From Bacillus sp. OK048 (GTDB taxonomy: Bacteria > Bacillota > Bacilli > Bacillales > Cytobacillaceae): a DNA stretch of 64,000 nucleotides. The stretch spans positions 1 through 64,000 of the forward strand of contig NZ_FNHN01000016.1 of the NCBI RefSeq assembly GCF_900103525.1, in the 5' to 3' direction. The notes beneath the pieces were generated by a model. The model ran no database searches. It worked only from the letters and a program-made list of their open reading frames with translations, and was not told the DNA's origin. Below are positions 7,874-16,940 of the stretch, in pieces (position 1 is the stretch's first letter; the number at the start of each line of letters is the position of its first letter). The position numbers were made by a program, and so were the translations under genes.

Positions 7874-8074
7874 TTATTGAGATTTCAATTTGATAATACG
7901 TTCACTAATAAACCCCACTAACATCCCAACTACGATTGGTAGTAGAGCAATCTCAGTATCCGAGAGTGAAATTTTCAATTTAAGAAAATCAATATCAGCT
8001 ATAAAGCCTATTATATATAGTAATATCATCGTTCCAAATGAAGCCATTAACGGAATACAAAAGGACTTACTCAC
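7874..8074 (-). CDS. Small two-helix membrane protein
   Basis: A 66-residue protein with two transmembrane helices (about residues 8-26 and 42-60) joined by DIDFLKLKISLSDTEI. GTG start at 8074, with GAGGTGG seven bases upstream. The C-terminus is basic (ERIIKLKSQ). Not assigned to a family. It sits between two dispersed repeat copies. Confidence 0.65.
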   Translation of the reverse strand: MSKSFCIPLMASFGTMILLYIIGFIADIDFLKLKISLSDTEIALLPIVVGMLVGFISERIIKLKSQ

Positions 8075-8102
8075 AACTCCACCTCACATTTATGTATTAA
8101 TT

Positions 8103-8146
8103 GCTCAACTAAAGCACCCGTTACTTTAAGCACAATCCTTCACAAT
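8103..8146 (-). repeat. Dispersed repeat, left half
   Basis: The minus strand reads TTGTGAAGGATTGTGCTTAA then AGTAACGGGTGC. The hairpin and right end are missing. Confidence 0.7.
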
Positions 8147-8313
8147 TTTTGGATTCTACAATCAACAAGGAAACGAAGAGAGATGTAGTGTACTTTAATA
8201 AGTATAAAATTAATGGTGGTTGCTGTTCGAATTAATGAGACTAACAGCAAGCTATTTTACAATTTCTAATTGGTGTATAATAGTGTCAAGAAATTTTATA
8301 TTAACGGAGGGTA

Positions 8314-8711
8314 ATGAAAATGAAGATTTTGTTTGATGAAACATTCACTTCAAATGACGGAAAGCGAAGAAGCAGGAATATTTGGTATGGTTATGCTGAT
8401 ATATCTGTTGATGGTGAGTAGGGAAAAACATTAAGCTTAATGAAGATATTATGGATAATTTATGCGAAATAATAAAAAATGACTTATCTAAGAATGCAGC
8501 AAATGCGCCTACTGAAACGAACTGGTATTTCTATGGAAGTGCTGTAACTCAGGACGCTATTGGCGACAATATCCGTCCGACAATTATGGTTCGTGAGAGA
8601 TCTGACGAGTTTATAACTAATATTAATATCAGTGACCACGATTTTGCTGTAAATATTGATGCTATTCTGTTGTTTAAGGCGGATTTTGAAAAACGTTTAG
8701 CGAGTCATTGA
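8314..8711 (+). pseudogene. Frameshifted hypothetical gene
   Basis: A strong ribosome binding site (CGGAGGG) and ATG at 8314 open a frame that stops at TAG 8419-8421 after 35 codons. A second frame, open from 8418, continues as GKNIKLNEDIMDNLCEIIKN and runs to 8711. Joining the two with one base change gives a continuous protein of about 130 residues (MKMKILFDETFTSNDGK... to ...FEKRLASH). I do not recognise the family; it looks like a small soluble protein with YGYADISVDG and NWYFYGSAV blocks. It is the only plus-strand gene in the first 25 kb, and is probably inactivated by a one-base indel near 8417-8424. Confidence 0.65.
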
Positions 8712-8856
8712 TTAGTAATATCAGTATAAGCATTTTCAAACTATTTGAGGGGGTGATTTCATAATGAATTCATTCTCCTTTTTCATGTGGTGGGAGTCTT
8801 TTTGTTTGGAGTAAAAGGACAATTAAAAATACAGATTGTGAATAATTACACTTAAA

Positions 8857-8930
8857 TTAAACTGACTCTTTACTTGAATAAGGGAAAAGTGAACCTTCAT
8901 TATTGAAGAATCGCATCCATTAGTGCAATA
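8857..8930 (-). repeat. Dispersed terminator repeat, copy 11 (diverged)
   Basis: A diverged copy after the ACT-domain gene. The minus strand has TTGCACTAATGGATGC at the left and AAGAGTCAGTTTAA at the right. Confidence 0.5.
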
Positions 8931-8937
8931 AATTGTT

Positions 8938-9324
8938 TTAAATTTCGCTAAAAATGTGACCTTCATTTTCTAGGACGACTTGTGCCTTTTCAATCGAATG
9001 GCTTTTAACAAGCAGGTAATCCGTATTAAAGGTTGAAATAGCAAAGATACTGATTTTATTTTTGGCTAACGGATTCGCTAATGAAGCTAATATTCCAGTT
9101 AAGCTAAAGTCTAAAACTCCCTCTACTTTTATACACTTCCAACCGTTTTCAACATCCATAAATGCTTCATTCATCGGTAAACTTTCAGAAGGACACACGA
9201 TAGATAGTTCTTCATCTGTTCGAGTAATAGAAATTACATCGGTGTTTAATGCCCACAATGGTATTGTTTCAGTTGGGGGAAATTTCACAACGGAAAAATT
9301 TGAATCTAAAATTTTTAATTTCAT
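8938..9324 (-). CDS. ACT domain protein
   Basis: A 128-residue protein of the small ACT-type (CASTOR/ACT_7-like) family, with the IPLWALNTDVISITRTDEELSIV-type first half (quoted in part) and a second half containing GVLDFSLTGILASLANPL, a ligand-binding ACT loop and helix, followed by ISIFAISTFNTDYLLV. Such proteins bind amino acids and are thought to be sensors; the ligand is unknown. The start is placed at the ATG at 9324 because GGGAGTG lies just upstream; the longer frame overlaps the upstream gene. Twenty-eight bases separate it from paiB, so the two probably share a transcript. Confidence 0.8.
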   Translation of the reverse strand: MKLKILDSNFSVVKFPPTETIPLWALNTDVISITRTDEELSIVCPSESLPMNEAFMDVENGWKCIKVEGVLDFSLTGILASLANPLAKNKISIFAISTFNTDYLLVKSHSIEKAQVVLENEGHIFSEI

Positions 9325-9352
9325 TTTCAGCACTCCCTTTAGAGTTATCTTG

Positions 9353-9985
9353 TCATTTTTTAAGAATAGCTTTAATGTTCTCTTGTATAATACTTGCAAT
9401 TTCTCCTGAATTATATTGGTTGCTGGTTCTTAATCCTTTAACAAGGTTTTGTTGTCTTTCTATCGAATGATTTTGGTTTAACTTCCATTTTCCTTCAATT
9501 TTATTAATTGAGATTTCAAATCCAACTATACCTTTCATTAAACCATCTATAAATTTATCATCGAATTGAGCATTCCACGGGTTAGGTAAAGATGCTTCAT
9601 AAAAATTTACCGTCTTTTCCATTAATTCAACCAATTTTTCTTTTTCATTTATAATTCTAACGGTTCCATAGATATGAACTGCTACATAATTCCAAGTAGG
9701 TACAGTATTATCTTCGTTATACCAAGTTGGTGAAATATAAGCGTGTGGTCCAGAGAAAATCACCAGGACTTCTTTATTGTTTAAGGATTTCCAGTGGGGG
9801 TTTGGTTTTGCCATATGCCCTATTAATACATCGGCTTCACCTTTTTTTTCATCAATTAAGAAAGGTAAATGTGTTGCGAAAGGACCAAATTCTTCTTGGG
9901 AAAATAAAATTCCAAAACTGTTTCTTTTAATAAAATCATATAATTTAATTTTATCGTTAATTTCAAATGCTTTTGGTATGTACAC
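9353..9985 (-). CDS. paiB: FMN-binding negative transcriptional regulator PaiB-like
   Basis: A 210-residue PaiB-family protein. It starts MYIPKAFEINDK and has the FMN-binding split-barrel pattern FATHLPFLIDEKKGE, GHMAKPNPHW, FSGPHAYISPTWY and VPTWNYVAVHIYG. In B. subtilis the PaiA/PaiB pair affects sporulation and degradative enzyme genes and PaiA acetylates polyamines; here no paiA lies next to it. The direct biochemical role of PaiB is not settled. The downstream ACT-domain gene is probably cotranscribed. Confidence 0.88.
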   Translation of the reverse strand: MYIPKAFEINDKIKLYDFIKRNSFGILFSQEEFGPFATHLPFLIDEKKGEADVLIGHMAKPNPHWKSLNNKEVLVIFSGPHAYISPTWYNEDNTVPTWNYVAVHIYGTVRIINEKEKLVELMEKTVNFYEASLPNPWNAQFDDKFIDGLMKGIVGFEISINKIEGKWKLNQNHSIERQQNLVKGLRTSNQYNSGEIASIIQENIKAILKK

Positions 9986-10182
9986 AATTAATCCCCCAAC
10001 TTTATACGTTTTTTATAATTATACAGTTAATTGAATTAACATACAATATATAACTATCATTCTTATTGTACTAACCTGCAACGTTAGCGTGAGTACATAT
10101 TTTCACAAACTTTATTTCATCTTGACATAAATATCCAATTATAATGTCTATTCTACGCATTTTGTAAGTCTTTTTGTAAATC

Positions 10183-10222
10183 AAATTGTAGGGGTACAAC
10201 AGCCATTGTACCCCTACAATTT
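10183..10222. terminator. Perfect 17-bp inverted repeat
   Basis: A perfect 17-bp stem (AAATTGTAGGGGTACAA paired with its complement) with a six-base CAGCCA loop. T-runs lie at both ends. It is the second hairpin downstream of the M20 peptidase gene on the minus strand. The stem is strong enough to work as a terminator in either direction; it may also be a dispersed palindrome. Confidence 0.6.
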
Positions 10223-10286
10223 TTGGGGGTATTTTTCCTATACAAATTTTTAGGTAATTTCCGTAAAAATGGCTATTCACCAATAA

Positions 10287-10327
10287 AAAATGAGTGTCAA
10301 TTTCATAAGCAAATTGGCACTCATTTT
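10287..10327 (-). terminator. Intrinsic terminator downstream of M20 peptidase
   Basis: A 17-bp stem with a single G-T pair (AAAATGAGTGCCAATTT on the minus strand) and a seven-base loop, running into TTTTTT on the minus strand. It is correctly placed about 80 bases after the peptidase stop codon. Confidence 0.75.
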
Positions 10328-10403
10328 AACTTATATTTTTAATGTGTTTGCGATAGGAAACGCCAACCCGTTATACCATGGCGTCCCTCTTTTACAAATC
10401 TAT

Positions 10404-11765
10404 TCAGATCAATTCTAAAAAGGAACAGATCGTTAAGATCCCTTTATCAAAGTTTTCTAAGTTAAAATGTTCATTCGGAGCATGGAGATTTTCATCTGGC
10501 AAGCCAAATCCCATTAAGACAACAGGTGAATTTAGGGTATGGCTGAAATCTGATACAATCGGAATCGAGCCCCCTTCTCTTTTATAAACAGGTGCCTTTC
10601 CATAAACCTGTTCATAGGCTTCAGCCGCTTTTTGAATCATCGGATGATCGATTGGGGTTAAGAATGGATTGCCCGTATCTTGAAGTGTCACTTTTACCGT
10701 GCATCCTTTTGGTGCTTGTTCTTCTAAATGCTTTTTAATTAAGCCCTGGATTTTTTCTGGATTTTGATTATTGACTAGTCGGCAGGTGATTTTGGCATGT
10801 GCCTCGTTCGGAATGACGGTTTTTGTGCCTTCCCCCTGAAATCCACCCCATATGCCGTTTAATTCTAATGTTGGCCGGGAACTGATTTTCTCAGGATATG
10901 GGTAATTATTTTCCCCACCAGTTAATTCCTCTAAACCTAATTGTTTTTTTAGCTTTTCTTCATCAAAGCCCAGTGCTTTAATTTGTTCCTTCTCAAATTC
11001 TGTCAATTCTAAAACATCCTCATAGAACTGATCCACATTTACTTTTCCGTTTGCATCATGAAGAGTAGAAAGCAACTGCACTAACAAATGGTTAGCATTC
11101 TGAACTCCCCCGCCAAACATGCCCGAATGCAAATCCGTATTCGCCGTTTTAAGGGAAACCTCAAGCGCACACAGACCTCTTAAAGAATACGTAATCGCTG
11201 GAACTCCTCTATCCCACATATCAGAATCGGATATGACCACCACATCACAGGCTAGTTTTTCTTTATTTTCGGATAAAAACTGTGGAAGATGAGGACTTCC
11301 GATTTCTTCTTCTCCTTCGATGCAAAATTTTAGGTTTACCGGTAATTTATTTTCTACGTTCAGTAGTGATTCGACAGCTTTGATATGTAAGAACGTTTGC
11401 CCTTTGTCGTCTGTTGCGCCTCTGGCAAAGATTTTTTCATCTCGGATATCTGGTTCAAACGGAGGTGTTTCCCATAAGTCTATTGGGTCAACGGGCTGTA
11501 CGTCATAATGACCGTATACTAAGACAGTTGGTGCATTTTCCTGATGAAGCCAGTCTGCATAAATAATTGGATGACCTTTTGTTTGTACGATTTCCGCGTG
11601 TTCCATTCCAATGTTTTGTAACTTATTGGCGATCCAGGAAGCTGCCTTTTGCATGTCCTCTTTATGCTCAGATAAGGAACTTATGCTTGGAATACGAAGT
11701 AATTCTTTTAATTCCTCAACATTTTGATGATGATGCTTGGATACAAATTCGGATAATTGACTCAT
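10404..11765 (-). CDS. M20 family dipeptidase
   Basis: A 453-residue cytosolic zinc exopeptidase of the M20 (CNDP-like) family. The metal ligands and catalytic residues are visible: VYGHYDVQP (His86, Asp88), ARGATDDKG (bridging Asp119), the EGEEEIGSPH block near residue 150 with the catalytic Glu, an Asp in the VVISDSDMWD block near 180, LHSGMFGGGVQNAN in the lid-domain junction, and a late LHAPNEHF histidine. Full length for the family. Likely cleaves dipeptides for amino acid recycling. ATG start; a terminator follows at 10287. Confidence 0.9.
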   Translation of the reverse strand: MSQLSEFVSKHHHQNVEELKELLRIPSISSLSEHKEDMQKAASWIANKLQNIGMEHAEIVQTKGHPIIYADWLHQENAPTVLVYGHYDVQPVDPIDLWETPPFEPDIRDEKIFARGATDDKGQTFLHIKAVESLLNVENKLPVNLKFCIEGEEEIGSPHLPQFLSENKEKLACDVVVISDSDMWDRGVPAITYSLRGLCALEVSLKTANTDLHSGMFGGGVQNANHLLVQLLSTLHDANGKVNVDQFYEDVLELTEFEKEQIKALGFDEEKLKKQLGLEELTGGENNYPYPEKISSRPTLELNGIWGGFQGEGTKTVIPNEAHAKITCRLVNNQNPEKIQGLIKKHLEEQAPKGCTVKVTLQDTGNPFLTPIDHPMIQKAAEAYEQVYGKAPVYKREGGSIPIVSDFSHTLNSPVVLMGFGLPDENLHAPNEHFNLENFDKGILTICSFLELI

Positions 11766-11897
11766 GTACTCACCTATTCTTTTATATTTTCATTTCTATT
11801 TTACACAAAAAATGAAGAAGAAAATAGAAAACCAGCTCAAAAAAAAAAGAAGAGAGTTGATTTGAACAAATAAAAGTGCCTTTTTCTAATAAGGTAG

Positions 11898-11995
11898 AAT
11901 ACTACAAAAACACCATTGATTATTATTTACGTATTTATTCGTACTTGATCCTCGCCTTTCATATACCCAATCACTTTGAACACTGCTAAAGTAGG
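11898..11995 (-). pseudogene. Relic of ABC permease 3' part
   Basis: About 90 bases on the minus strand match the C-terminal coding part of the ABC permease at 18727-19431. The translation gives FKVIGYMKGEDQVRINT, then a stop, then IIINGVFVVF, against FKVIGYMEGEDQVLINT followed by QLIIDGVFVVF in the intact gene. Only this part remains, with a CAA-to-TAA change. It is a leftover of a duplicated transporter or of a recombination event. Confidence 0.75.
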
Positions 11996-12018
11996 GTATA
12001 GCAAGTATGCCAAGATTG

Positions 12019-12243
12019 TTACTCCATCATTCTCCCTAAAGGACCAAGAATGTATTTGAGAAAAGTAATAGGACCTTGTACGTTTTCTAGGTTATGAAAG
12101 GACGCCAAGGTCGACAAAAACAGGATAACAGCAAATGTTAGCCTGTCTGCCTTCGAGGAATTTTTTAGCTGTTTTCGTTCGAAAAGAACAATGAACCAAT
12201 TAAGGACTTGCACCAAAAGAACGGTTTTCCAATCCCATTGCAT
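12019..12243 (-). CDS. Small germinant-receptor-linked membrane protein (GerD-subunit type)
   Basis: A 74-residue protein with two hydrophobic segments (about residues 7-20 and 36-54), directly after the gerC-type gene and overlapping it by one base (12243). Small two-helix D proteins are known in several gerA-type operons of Bacillus, where they modulate receptor function. Assignment rests on size, topology and position. Distinct from the lipoprotein called GerD in B. subtilis. Confidence 0.65.
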   Translation of the reverse strand: MQWDWKTVLLVQVLNWFIVLFERKQLKNSSKADRLTFAVILFLSTLASFHNLENVQGPITFLKYILGPLGRMME

Positions 12244-13418
12244 TAATCCTTCACCTCATCTCTTGGAAGTGCTGCTGGCGGACCAACATAACCAGGTCTC
12301 CTTACTTGCGCATTTACCGTGAATTTAACTTCTACCTCTGGAAACTTTTCATCCCATTTGCTCCTTACTTTCCTCCATTCCTTTGGGTATTTTTGATGAA
12401 ATTTTCTCCCGAAATTAGTGACATCCACTTTATATTCTTGTTGGAGCTTTTCAATGGTTTGCGTAACCCTTTCCTTTACGGCTACTTCAAAGTCCTTCGT
12501 AATATTTGTCATCACATCGACATTCATTAGATTTAAATGCGTTTCGTTTTGAACAATATCGCCTTCAATAGCAATACTTACATTCAACATCCAGCGACCA
12601 TCCTTGATTTGGGGGCTAACCTTCATTTTTCCTAACGTCGGTGTCATGGTAATGTCTCCATCCTCACCTTTAGGCTTAATCGATATTGTGCTCCTTCTTA
12701 CATCATCCTTTAACCACAATAAGCCTCGAGTTTCTTTAAGATTCAACGTTCCGACCATTTGATCCTTTTTAAAAATAGCCGTCCCATTAATAACAGGGAT
12801 CGTTTCATGCGGCTTCCTTGCCTTTTCTTTTGAAACTAATTTTTTTATATAGGGCATAGACACACTTTCACTCTCCCCCATTAAGCCCATATCAACATCT
12901 CGTAATGTAGTGATCAATCCACTCTCACTTTCTGTTAATTTCCTCAGCGCTTCCCCTGAATATCGTTCTAATGGTGGGACTAACGTTAAAAGTTGCTTTG
13001 CTTCCCCTTCACTTACATATAAAAAGGAATTCCCCCTTGGATTTGGATGGCGGGCCAAATAATCTACTGCATCTCGTATCCCGCTTTTCGCCTGTTTTTT
13101 TCCAAATATATAGATTTTACATTGGCCCCAAAATAATTTTCTCGGAACATTGACTTGTAACATCGAAACAGCATTTGCTAGATTATCTCCTATTCCTTCA
13201 CGAACAAAAGTAGCCCCTTGGCTTAGGTTCTCCCCAGATTGTCCACTTACAATGGCACGAGGGATAAATATTTGAACGGAAACTCTTGTTTTCCCATCGT
13301 CTAATCGGTCGATCGCTGTGGCTGTAATAATGGCTAGATCTTTCAATTCTACTCGATCTGAGCAGCCAGATAGAGTCAATAAACATAAGCACATGATGAA
13401 AGAGAGTTTTTTCTTCAA
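12243..13418 (-). CDS. Ger(x)C family spore germination lipoprotein
   Basis: The C subunit of a GerA-type nutrient germinant receptor, 391 residues. It has a lipoprotein signal peptide with lipobox LTLSGC (Cys19), then the Ger(x)C signature DRVELKDLAIITATAIDR, a domain with VNVPRKLFWGQCKIYIFGK, YLARHPNPRGNSFLYV, and a long alpha/beta C-terminal domain ending in FTVNAQVRRPGYV. It is anchored on the outer face of the spore inner membrane. It overlaps gerB by four bases at 13415-13418. Looks intact, though its A partner is broken. Confidence 0.92.
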   Translation of the reverse strand: MKKKLSFIMCLCLLTLSGCSDRVELKDLAIITATAIDRLDDGKTRVSVQIFIPRAIVSGQSGENLSQGATFVREGIGDNLANAVSMLQVNVPRKLFWGQCKIYIFGKKQAKSGIRDAVDYLARHPNPRGNSFLYVSEGEAKQLLTLVPPLERYSGEALRKLTESESGLITTLRDVDMGLMGESESVSMPYIKKLVSKEKARKPHETIPVINGTAIFKKDQMVGTLNLKETRGLLWLKDDVRRSTISIKPKGEDGDITMTPTLGKMKVSPQIKDGRWMLNVSIAIEGDIVQNETHLNLMNVDVMTNITKDFEVAVKERVTQTIEKLQQEYKVDVTNFGRKFHQKYPKEWRKVRSKWDEKFPEVEVKFTVNAQVRRPGYVGPPAALPRDEVKD

Positions 13419-14521
13419 GTGCTCCCACTCCTTTTCCTTCGTGCTAAGGCAATGATGAGTAAAAATAATGGCAGTACTGTCTGAACAAGGATGGAGTAGA
13501 AAGGCTGAATTCTTGTTAAGTAGTCTACAAGTACCACCATATTAGGAATGTCCCAATAACTTATTAAGACCAAAAGAAGACTTAAAGGAAACACGACAAT
13601 TCGGTAAGAAGAGAGCCTAAATACCTGCGCTAAACCCAAACTCGCTACATATAAAAAAATAGAGATTTTCACAAAATTCCCAAGAACCCATGAAGCGGTA
13701 AAAACTATTTCAAAGTTCTCGAAAAATCCCATTACCGAAATCGCACGGATAATAGTATATACAGGATAAAATTGATTGACGGACGAAACACCCAATAAGG
13801 TAAGGACAAAAAAGTTAACATATGTGAAAATAAGCATCACGTAAAGAGATGCTTTCATCCCAGCCTTTAACCCCTTTTTTGGATGATGGAGAAATGGAAA
13901 AATAAACGATAGAAGAAAAAATTCACTGAACCATGCACTATGTACCAATCCCCCTTTTATGACAGGAAGCATTCCATTCTCTAGAATTGGAAGCATGAAT
14001 CCAATATCAATATCCTTAATTAAAAGAAGGAGAAATAAAGACGTGCTCATGTAGATTGTGGTGCAAATAACAGCAGATCTAGCAATCACTTCTATCCCGC
14101 CACAGACCGCTAGTGCGCTAACAAACATGATGCCGATAGTAAAGACAATAGAAGGAGTATCAAACATGACATTACCAGAAATGAAATTACCATATTGTCT
14201 GACTACTGTCGCAGTGTTATCAATATAAAAGCAGACAAGAAAAAGACTAAAAACCATGCCGAAGACTTTTCCAAGGATTTTTTCACTATATTCAATAGGT
14301 GTCAATTTCGGAAATAATTGATGGAGCTTCCATACAATGTATACCGTGATAAAACCAATGATAGAGCCTATTATGGGCGTCATCCACATATCATGCCGAG
14401 CGAATTTTCCAGCAATCGATGGGATTGAAAGTATACCTGTAGCTACAATCGTTGGAATCATTATAAACTCCAATTGGATAGTTGATATTTTCCCTTTTTC
14501 CAGCATGTCTAAATTCACCAC
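13415..14521 (-). CDS. GerAB-type endospore germination permease
   Basis: The B subunit of the receptor, 368 residues, an APC-superfamily-like permease with about ten transmembrane helices. The opening KGKISTIQLEFIMIPTIVATGI and the HDMWMTPIIGSIIGF region are typical of the spore permease family. In GerAB homologues this subunit binds or gates the nutrient germinant. It overlaps gerC by four bases and starts ten bases after the broken gerA ends, so all were one operon. No internal disruption was seen. Confidence 0.92.
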   Translation of the reverse strand: MVNLDMLEKGKISTIQLEFIMIPTIVATGILSIPSIAGKFARHDMWMTPIIGSIIGFITVYIVWKLHQLFPKLTPIEYSEKILGKVFGMVFSLFLVCFYIDNTATVVRQYGNFISGNVMFDTPSIVFTIGIMFVSALAVCGGIEVIARSAVICTTIYMSTSLFLLLLIKDIDIGFMLPILENGMLPVIKGGLVHSAWFSEFFLLSFIFPFLHHPKKGLKAGMKASLYVMLIFTYVNFFVLTLLGVSSVNQFYPVYTIIRAISVMGFFENFEIVFTASWVLGNFVKISIFLYVASLGLAQVFRLSSYRIVVFPLSLLLVLISYWDIPNMVVLVDYLTRIQPFYSILVQTVLPLFLLIIALARRKRSGST

Positions 14522-14531
14522 CTAGCTTGAC

Positions 14532-15892
14532 TTATTCACCGCCTTTATTACTCCCAGGCTTTAAATTTGGTCCTTGTCTTACAGCATTGTATTCTCCTGT
14601 CAAATGAGGACGATGATTCATCTTCCATAATGGAGAGCGAATGAGCGTATCCTTTAATGAATATTTTTGTACAGTCGCGATAGGACTCAAATAGGGGAGC
14701 CCAAAAGATTTTAGTGATGACAAATGGATAATGAGGATGATTAACGCTAGCATCACGCCAATTTATCCTAAGGTGCCTCCTAAAATAATGATAGGAAACC
14801 TTAGCAATCGGATCGCAAGGCCCATCGAATAGCGGGGAACCATAAAGGAAGCAATCCCCGTAATACTCACCACAATAATCATGGGTGCACCCACAATTCC
14901 TGCTTGAACGGCTGCCTGACCAATGACAAGTGCACCGACAATACTGACTGCTGACCCCACCTGTTTAGGAAGACGGATTCCAGCTTCCCTTAATGCTTCA
15001 AAGGCAACTTCCATTAGTATCGCTTCCACAATAGCAGGAAAAGGGATCCCCTCTCGAGCGGAAGCGATACTGATTAGCAGATCTGGTGGAACCATTTCCT
15101 GATGAAACGTTGTAATGGCCACATATACAGCAGGGAGGAATAAGGATGATCTTCAATGAATTGCTCAATATATCCACTTTCTAATACCCCATCTATATTT
15201 ATGGTTTGAAGGCGGTTTTCGATTTCTTCAATTAATGTTATGTCTACCAATCCCTCAATATAAGAAATCACAACCTTGGTTTTCGTATACTTGCCGACAA
15301 GGATGGTCTTCATCTTTAATGCCGGGTCTTTGATAATCCGACGCAATAACGATATATTGACACCGAGGGATTCTGTGAAACCTTCTCTCGGTCCTCGAAT
15401 TGCGGTCTCAGCCTGTGGCTCTTCGATCGAGCGCTTTTCAAATTTTACTAAACCCAAAGAAAATACCTCTTCATACCCATCAAAAAGTAAAATCGGGTTA
15501 CCGTTACCAATGGCATCGATACAAGCGGAGAACGTAGAAATCTTTTTTATATTGGAAATCGGTAATCTGTTTTTTACAGAAAGAAGGAAGTCATTTTCAT
15601 CAAACTCGTTTTTATCTAATAATGTTTCAAGTACTTGTTCGTCTAGCTTTTGAGTATCACTTAAACCATCTATATAAATAATGGTAGCGTTTTTCTCACC
15701 AACAACAAAAGAACGAAAGATCACATCTGAACTTTCTTTGTATAGAGAGGAGAAGAATTGGATATTTTCTTCAAGCCTTTGGGATAAAGGAATGTCCTCG
15801 TATGTTTGTTGAGGTACTGTTTGCGCCTTCGTTATTTTCTTTACAGGTCCCCTTCTAATTCGAATCACCCCAACCTCCTCCTTTAGCTTCAC
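14532..15892 (-). pseudogene. GerA-type germinant receptor A subunit, inactivated
   Basis: Three open pieces together spell a GerAA-type protein. Piece 1 (15074-15892) carries the N-terminal soluble domain (IFRSFVVGEKNATIIYIDGL, GPREGFTESLGVNISLLRR). Piece 2 (14763-15122) carries VAITTFHQEMVPPDLLISIA to RLLRFPIIILGGTLG. Piece 3 (14532-14756) carries ALIILIIHLSSLKSFGLPYL to the tail. Between IEDHPY and LFLPAVYVAITT a block of about 60-70 residues expected in family members (including the FPQ region and the first membrane helices) is missing and the frame changes. Between pieces 2 and 3 a single in-frame TAA replaces the usual Leu/Phe codon (GGTLG-stop-IGVM). Two independent lesions make this subunit dead. 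Confidence 0.88.
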
Positions 15893-15945
15893 CTATATAG
15901 TTAAATTTCCTAATATTATCAAAAACTATACAAATTGGAAATACA

Positions 15946-16191
15946 TTAAAAAATTGACGCAATAAAAAAAGTGCCTGGCACTAGTCGAAATTTGTAACAT
16001 TCGACAATGACAGGCACTAGTCGAAATTTGTAACATTCGACAATGACAGGCACTTTATTTTCATCTAGTGCTCTTTCAAGTTCTTGAAAACCTAATTTTC
16101 TGTAAAAAGATTCTAATGAGCGTTTGATAATTTGCTCTATGGTTTTATTGTCCCTTTCTTCCATCTCACGAATCCGCATTGTTTTCTTCAT
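15946..16191 (-). pseudogene. GNAT acetyltransferase relic with repeat-encoded tail
   Basis: Residues 5-28 (MRIREMEERDNKTIEQIIKR and on) match the start of the GNAT at 24359-24835, then the sequence jumps to YRKLGFQELERALDENK, which matches that protein near its C-terminus. About 100 residues, including the acetyl-CoA site, are deleted. The rest of the open frame is encoded by a 36-bp tandem repeat (VIVECYKFRLVP twice). Not functional as an acetyltransferase. Confidence 0.8.
15972..16055. repeat. 36-bp tandem repeat with GTGCC/GGCAC palindrome
   Basis: Two full units of 36 bp (start points 15981 and 16017) inside a block bounded by GTGCCTGGCAC and AATGACAGGCAC. Each unit has TCGAAATTTGTAACATTCGA, itself an imperfect dyad. 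It belongs with the GTGCCTGNCAC-type palindromes at 32.8, 58.5 and 61.9 kb. Confidence 0.8.
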
Positions 16192-16354
16192 CCCCCATAT
16201 CTATATAATTTTTTATATTATTGGCTTTGTTATTGACGTTTCCCCAATACTTTTTGAAAATGCACTTAATTAATATTTAACAATTGTGATCAAGTTCAGC
16301 TTGTCAAAAATCTAATTATACAACGGTTGAAATGTTAAGAAGTGCATAAAGAAA

Positions 16355-16372
16355 GACCTCAAGTATGAGGTC
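16355..16372 (-). terminator. Short terminator hairpin
   Basis: GACCTC-ATACTT-GAGGTC on the minus strand, followed by TTTCTTT, 15 bases after the stop codon of the hypothetical gene at 16387. Confidence 0.55.
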
Positions 16373-16386
16373 GGCGTATCGTTAAA

Positions 16387-16677
16387 TTAATTTGACTTTC
16401 TGAGTAATACTTTTTGAATCTTTATTTGATGTTTTTTGTAATAGGCATTCTTTTTCATTTTTTCACTATTAAGTTTTCCAATTACAAAACGAACGTCTTT
16501 ATCATTCATAATTAAGTTTTCAAATTTATCATTATCAAGATATTTTTGAAACCATTGATATTCTTTTAGGAAATTTATATTCTTTTCTATTTCTTCTTCC
16601 GTTACATCCTTTGTTAAGGAAAATAGAATTGTACCTATAGAACCTAAAAGTTCAAGCAAAGCTCCCAATGCTTCCAC
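16387..16677 (-). CDS. Hypothetical protein, 96 aa
   Basis: A small protein with a hydrophobic N-terminus (EALGALLELLGSIGTILFSL) and a basic, Lys/Asn-rich helical remainder. The start is uncertain: the GTG at 16677 almost touches GGGGG, while a TTG three codons later is better spaced. No family recognised. It lies 14 bases after the DUF3885 relic and before the GNAT relic. Confidence 0.5.
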   Translation of the reverse strand: MEALGALLELLGSIGTILFSLTKDVTEEEIEKNINFLKEYQWFQKYLDNDKFENLIMNDKDVRFVIGKLNSEKMKKNAYYKKHQIKIQKVLLRKSN

Positions 16678-16691
16678 CCCCGGAGTAATTC

Positions 16692-16940
16692 TTATTTGAA
16701 TACTTTATCTATTTCGACCTTGTCGTAGTCTAATATCCAATCATTGTATCTAATATAGATGTCTCTTATATATTCAGGTGAGGTAGCAAGCAAATCACAC
16801 CCTCTATCATCGTACACGTGAAAAATGGTTTTCCTTTTAATATTTAAAGAATATATCCTATGAAAAATACTTGGTTGGATTCCTAAATCTTGATTGCATA
16901 CTGCTTTTAACAATGGAATGTATTCAGATACTAACGGTAT
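16692..16940 (-). pseudogene. DUF3885 C-terminal relic
   Basis: Encodes the last 75-80 residues of a DUF3885 protein (EYIPLLKAVCNQDLGIQPSI, VYDDRGCDLLATSPEYIR, YNDWILDYDKVEIDKVFK), about 75% like the intact gene at 1666-2301 by eye. The N-terminal two thirds are absent: upstream the sequence runs straight into the 3' end of the membrane gene at 16931. A recombination scar, not a whole gene. Confidence 0.8.

Noticed and set aside
10071..10283. Minus-strand open frame of 70 codons
   Set aside because: Covers the perfect palindrome at 10183-10222 and has no start signal.
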